Source of the DNA: Bacteroidales bacterium
GTDB taxonomy: Bacteria > Bacteroidota > Bacteroidia > Bacteroidales > FEN-979
Direction: 5' to 3'
Assembly: GCA_023229525.1 (NCBI GenBank)
Contig: JALNZC010000010.1
Location: forward strand, 1-64,000
DNA length: 64,000 bases
The translations under genes were made by a program, and so were the position numbers. The notes beneath the pieces were generated by a model. That model searched no databases, was not told where the DNA came from, and was given only the letters and a program-made list of their open reading frames with translations. Positions 61,373 to 64,000 of this stretch are shown one piece after another; positions within the stretch are counted from its first letter, which is position 1; each line of letters begins with the position of its first letter.

Positions 61373-61843
61373 TCAAAGGAACTTCCTGATCTCCGCCGCG
61401 TGTTCTTTCTCCTCGTCGATGATCATCTGAACCAATTTTCGTGAATCGTGACGGGCGCTCTTGAGAAGTTGAGTATAAAAATCCACGCTTTCATTCTCGA
61501 ATTTAAAAGCTATTTTAAGGGCTTCCTTCGGGATTTTCAGGGTCTTGGCGAGATTTTTACCCGAATCGGGCTTCCCGAAAATGTGCGATTCGGCCATGTG
61601 GCTGATATAATCCGTAGCATCTTCTGTTGCAAAATCAAAACTTTCGGTGTCGAATTTTTCGGCTAATTTCTGGAAAATGGCAATATGATGGAGTTCCTTT
61701 TCAGCCAGGTCAAGGAATAATCCTTTGATATCGTTGTTTTCTTTGATCATACCGGCGGCGGCATTGTAAAAATCGTTGCCGTTTTCTTCGATTCTCACGG
61801 CTATGTCTATGATTTCTTGTCCTGAATAATACATGGTGATCAA
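61373..61843 (-). CDS. ferritin-like / rubrerythrin-type diiron protein
   Basis: The 156-residue product (start ATG 61843, or MYYSG at 61834) forms a four-helix ferritin-like bundle with metal ligands in RIEENGNDFYNAA (E), LAEKELHHIAIF (ExxH), KFENESVDFYTQL (E) and MIIDEEKEHAAEI (ExxH). These pair as in the rubrerythrin domain. There is no rubredoxin domain. Likely peroxide reduction or iron handling. Confidence 0.88.
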   Translation of the reverse strand: MITMYYSGQEIIDIAVRIEENGNDFYNAAAGMIKENNDIKGLFLDLAEKELHHIAIFQKLAEKFDTESFDFATEDATDYISHMAESHIFGKPDSGKNLAKTLKIPKEALKIAFKFENESVDFYTQLLKSARHDSRKLVQMIIDEEKEHAAEIRKFL

Positions 61844-62018
61844 CTTTTTGTCTTACAAAATTATGAAAAAACAAATGACGGAATCAATATTAAGAAAAGT
61901 GCAAAAATATTTGTGAAAATGATTGCAGATAGTTGTCTTACAACACACCCGTTGTTTTCCGTACCTTTGTCACTCTTTTAACGCTAAACCAATGTCTTTG
62001 CAAATAATCCGCCACTTA

Positions 62019-62086
62019 CAACCCGTAACCACACCCCGCAACCCGTAACCCACAATCCGGAACCCACAACGCGCAACCCTCAACAA
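62019..62086 (+). repeat. AACCCGTAACC/AACCCACAAC array upstream of the transglutaminase-like gene
   Basis: About six 8-11 bp units (CAACCCGTAACC, CGCAACCCGTAACC, CACAATCCGGAACC, CACAACGCGCAACC) lie between 62019 and the start codon region. A reverse-oriented copy is at 13957-13975. This region also contains the probable ribosome-binding area of the next gene. Confidence 0.85.
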
Positions 62087-62091
62087 TACTT

Positions 62092-63891
62092 ATGGACAAC
62101 AAAACCTTAGAAAAATACAGTTCCGCCTTTACCCTGAGCGACATGGAGATCTTCATCTTTCCGGAGCTTCTTTACGCACTGGTATTGGCCGATATCATGT
62201 CGCCCGAGATCTGGAAATGGCGTGATGATCCATGGTTTGCCGGAATAAAAAAAATGGGACCTCTGAAAAAGATCCACCGGGTGAAGCAGTATATTATGGA
62301 TCATTACAATTTTAACCTTGACCTGGAGACCTGGGGATTGACCGACAAACAAACCGAGATCAATCGCTTTAGCGATTTTATTGACATTGATTTGCTTTCG
62401 CGTTCCAATGCGCTTTTCGGTTACGAAGGCGATAAATACTATTTTGATATCGACATCCGGCGCCATTTCGGACTGGATAAATTCGATTCCGATATCATTC
62501 CCTACTGGAAGACCGAAACGGTGGAAGCGATGAATGCGTTCCGGTATAAGCCCAACCATGAAGTGGGGGCCGGAGAATGTGTCTCACTCGCCTGTCTTTA
62601 TGCAGCCGCACTGTTCATCGTAGCCGAGGTTCCACTGGAAAGGATTTTCCTGATGGGTACCCCGTTACATTCACAGAACTTCATCATGGTCGATGAGGGC
62701 GTCCTTACCAACAATCGCCGTATTGTGACCAAAAATATGTGGTACAACGGTACCGAACTTTCCGCACTGGCCCGCCGTGCCCTCGAGCATGAACAAGTGA
62801 CTTATGTGGCACATAACTCCGGTTGGATCCATGCCATGTACCCCGAGGCAACCATCGATCCGTCGGCGTATCAAACGTTCCGCGAGAAACTCGGAAAATA
62901 TCTCGAGACCCTGGTTGACTTTGAGATATTCATGAATTTTCTGCGCGATTACAGCCGCCACCAGAAACTTTTCCAGATTTGCCTTCCCTGCCAGGGTTCA
63001 ACCAAGTACATCAGACTCGAAAAAGCTTTCGGGTATGAACACGGAAGTAAAAACCGCCTGAGCGATAAAACCAATCGTGAGCTCTTCTGCGAAATGGATG
63101 AAGAAGATCTTCATTTACAGCCGCTCGACCATCGTTTCAGGGTTGATCCGGAGGACCCGCAATTCAGTTCAAAACCCTTCCCGGCTTTTATTGAGATGTT
63201 GAAAAAAAGCTTTCCCGCCCTCGAAAACCACACCGGATTTATCACCGATCTGAAAAAATTCGTTCATACCGTCCCTAAGTTGCCCTCAGGAAATAAAACA
63301 TACATCACAGCTAGCGAGTTGGTGAGTTGGCGAGCTGGCGAACTGACGAGTTCACGAGCGCACCAACTCACGAGCTCACCATCTCACCATCTCACCATCT
63401 CAACGGCTGCTTCCCGCGAAGAAATCATTCAATACCTCTCATCCATCCGGCATCCAGCATCCAGTATCCAGCATCCAATTTCCTGCATCCAGCATCCTGC
63501 ATCCATTATCGCCGACCTGGCCTTCTATGCCGGCCGGTTTATGGACTCATGCGACTGGAACCCCTTTTTCAAGGCTGCTTTCGAACGTAACCCGGTATCC
63601 ATTGAATATTTTCACGAACTTGATCTTCCTGCCGTTTATCAGCAACTGCTTTCCTGGCCCGGTGAATCCCTCTACGAAGGCAATCGCCTTGCCCTTCCCG
63701 ACGAAGTCGTGAATTATCAGCGTGGCGATGGAATGGAAAAATCCATCACCCTGGTGAATATTGCCAGATCACGCCATCTGCAGGTCTCAATAAGACAAAA
63801 CGGAGAAAAAATACAGATCCTTCAGGGAAATAATAAATTTGAGTTTATCTCCGGAAAAAAGCTGACCATTCCTGCAATATTATTGACATAA
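62092..63891 (+). CDS. transglutaminase-like (Cys-His-Asp) protein with repeat-encoded linkers
   Basis: The 599-residue product lacks a signal peptide. Its core looks like a transglutaminase-type fold: C163 in GAGECVSLACLYAAALF, H193 in TPLHSQNFIMVDEGVL and D201 as the possible triad. The region DPQFSSKPFPAFIEM and YIRLEKAFGYEHGS is well structured. Residues about 407-437 and 450-471 are encoded by repeat arrays and give low-complexity segments (LTSSPSHHLTIS, SSIRHPASSIQHPIS) between otherwise normal segments. Activity is an inference from the three residues. Confidence 0.7.
   Translation: MDNKTLEKYSSAFTLSDMEIFIFPELLYALVLADIMSPEIWKWRDDPWFAGIKKMGPLKKIHRVKQYIMDHYNFNLDLETWGLTDKQTEINRFSDFIDIDLLSRSNALFGYEGDKYYFDIDIRRHFGLDKFDSDIIPYWKTETVEAMNAFRYKPNHEVGAGECVSLACLYAAALFIVAEVPLERIFLMGTPLHSQNFIMVDEGVLTNNRRIVTKNMWYNGTELSALARRALEHEQVTYVAHNSGWIHAMYPEATIDPSAYQTFREKLGKYLETLVDFEIFMNFLRDYSRHQKLFQICLPCQGSTKYIRLEKAFGYEHGSKNRLSDKTNRELFCEMDEEDLHLQPLDHRFRVDPEDPQFSSKPFPAFIEMLKKSFPALENHTGFITDLKKFVHTVPKLPSGNKTYITASELVSWRAGELTSSRAHQLTSSPSHHLTISTAASREEIIQYLSSIRHPASSIQHPISCIQHPASIIADLAFYAGRFMDSCDWNPFFKAAFERNPVSIEYFHELDLPAVYQQLLSWPGESLYEGNRLALPDEVVNYQRGDGMEKSITLVNIARSRHLQVSIRQNGEKIQILQGNNKFEFISGKKLTIPAILLT
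63312..63402. repeat. in-frame inverted octamer repeat inside the transglutaminase-like gene
   Basis: The left arm (63312-63358: AGCGAGTTGGTGAGTTGGCG, AGCTGGCGAACTGACGAG) and the right arm (63359-63402: GCACCAACTCACGAGCTCAC, CATCTCACCATCTCACCATC) are inverted octamer arrays meeting at GCGC. This gives a hairpin with no spacer, in frame and without stop codons. Confidence 0.93.
63440..63505 (+). repeat. in-frame CCAGCAT/CCTGCAT heptamer array in the transglutaminase-like gene
   Basis: Nine heptamers (CCGGCAT, CCAGCAT, CCAGTAT, CCAGCAT, CCAATTT, CCTGCAT, CCAGCAT, CCTGCAT and flanking pieces) are translated in frame. Again the first units are CCAG-type and the last CCTG-type. Confidence 0.9.
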
Positions 63892-64000
63892 CCTTCTGGT
63901 TTTCATCCATTTCCTCTATGAGAAACTGTTTAAAATTCATTTGGCAATTCAATTACCCATCAACCAAATCAAGTATAACCAGACAAAACGATAGCAAATT

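Noticed and set aside
1..64000. tRNA, rRNA, integrase, transposase or phage genes
   Set aside because: None was recognised on either strand; the repeats therefore have no classical mobility gene next to them.

Overview
The window comes from an uncultured-looking member of the Bacteroidota. Four things point there: many secreted proteins ending in a type IX secretion (T9SS) C-terminal sorting domain, a 14-gene nuo operon with a short NuoG, one-component-plus-kinase systems with Reg_prop/Y_Y_Y sensors, and TAnnTTTG-type promoter motifs. No rRNA, tRNA, T9SS machinery gene, transposase, integrase or CRISPR array was seen.

Layout. 1-6913: a 5'-truncated Asp-box T9SS protein and a two-gene T9SS operon (beta-helix protein plus partner). 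7078-7799: a small element made of a four-helix-bundle (23S-rRNA-IVS/Avd-like) gene between inverted arrays of octamers. 7802-21095: a NarL-type two-component pair, a dicarboxylate symporter, a lipoprotein, a frameshifted GPP34 gene, a YciI protein, a CstA transporter and a LytS/LytTR pair. 21118-22341: an AbiE-like toxin-antitoxin pair with a perfect palindromic operator. 22841-36905: a surface-protein block with two large subtilases that carry dockerin domains, an AlbA_2 protein between them, and two proteins carrying four cohesin-like domains, which suggests a protease-bearing cohesin/dockerin complex. 36960-38140: a HEPN/MNT remnant and a NYN-domain protein.

38376-60290: the respiratory complex I operon nuoA-N. 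Almost every intergenic gap in it is occupied by short-period repeat arrays or palindromes. Two gaps (nuoG/nuoH and nuoJ/nuoK) hold a four-helix-bundle gene between inverted arrays; others hold the same inverted arms with no gene. nuoM and nuoN are separated by about 7 kb holding a HEPN-MNT toxin-antitoxin pair, three T9SS proteins and an unknown gene; this insert is itself bounded by inverted arms of the same repeat family. 60597-63891: an exported isochorismatase-like hydrolase, a ferritin-like protein and a transglutaminase-like protein with repeat arrays inside its reading frame.

The most interesting signal is this repeat system. At three loci a different four-helix-bundle gene lies between inverted arms built of a locus-specific 7-, 8- or 9-bp unit. 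Gene-less and single-arm relatives are scattered through the window and several run in frame through genes (subtilase, NuoL, transglutaminase-like protein, symporter tail). The architecture recalls the hairpin-flanked ORF of 23S rRNA intervening sequences and suggests an undescribed family of hairpin elements that spread through intergenic and loop-coding positions.
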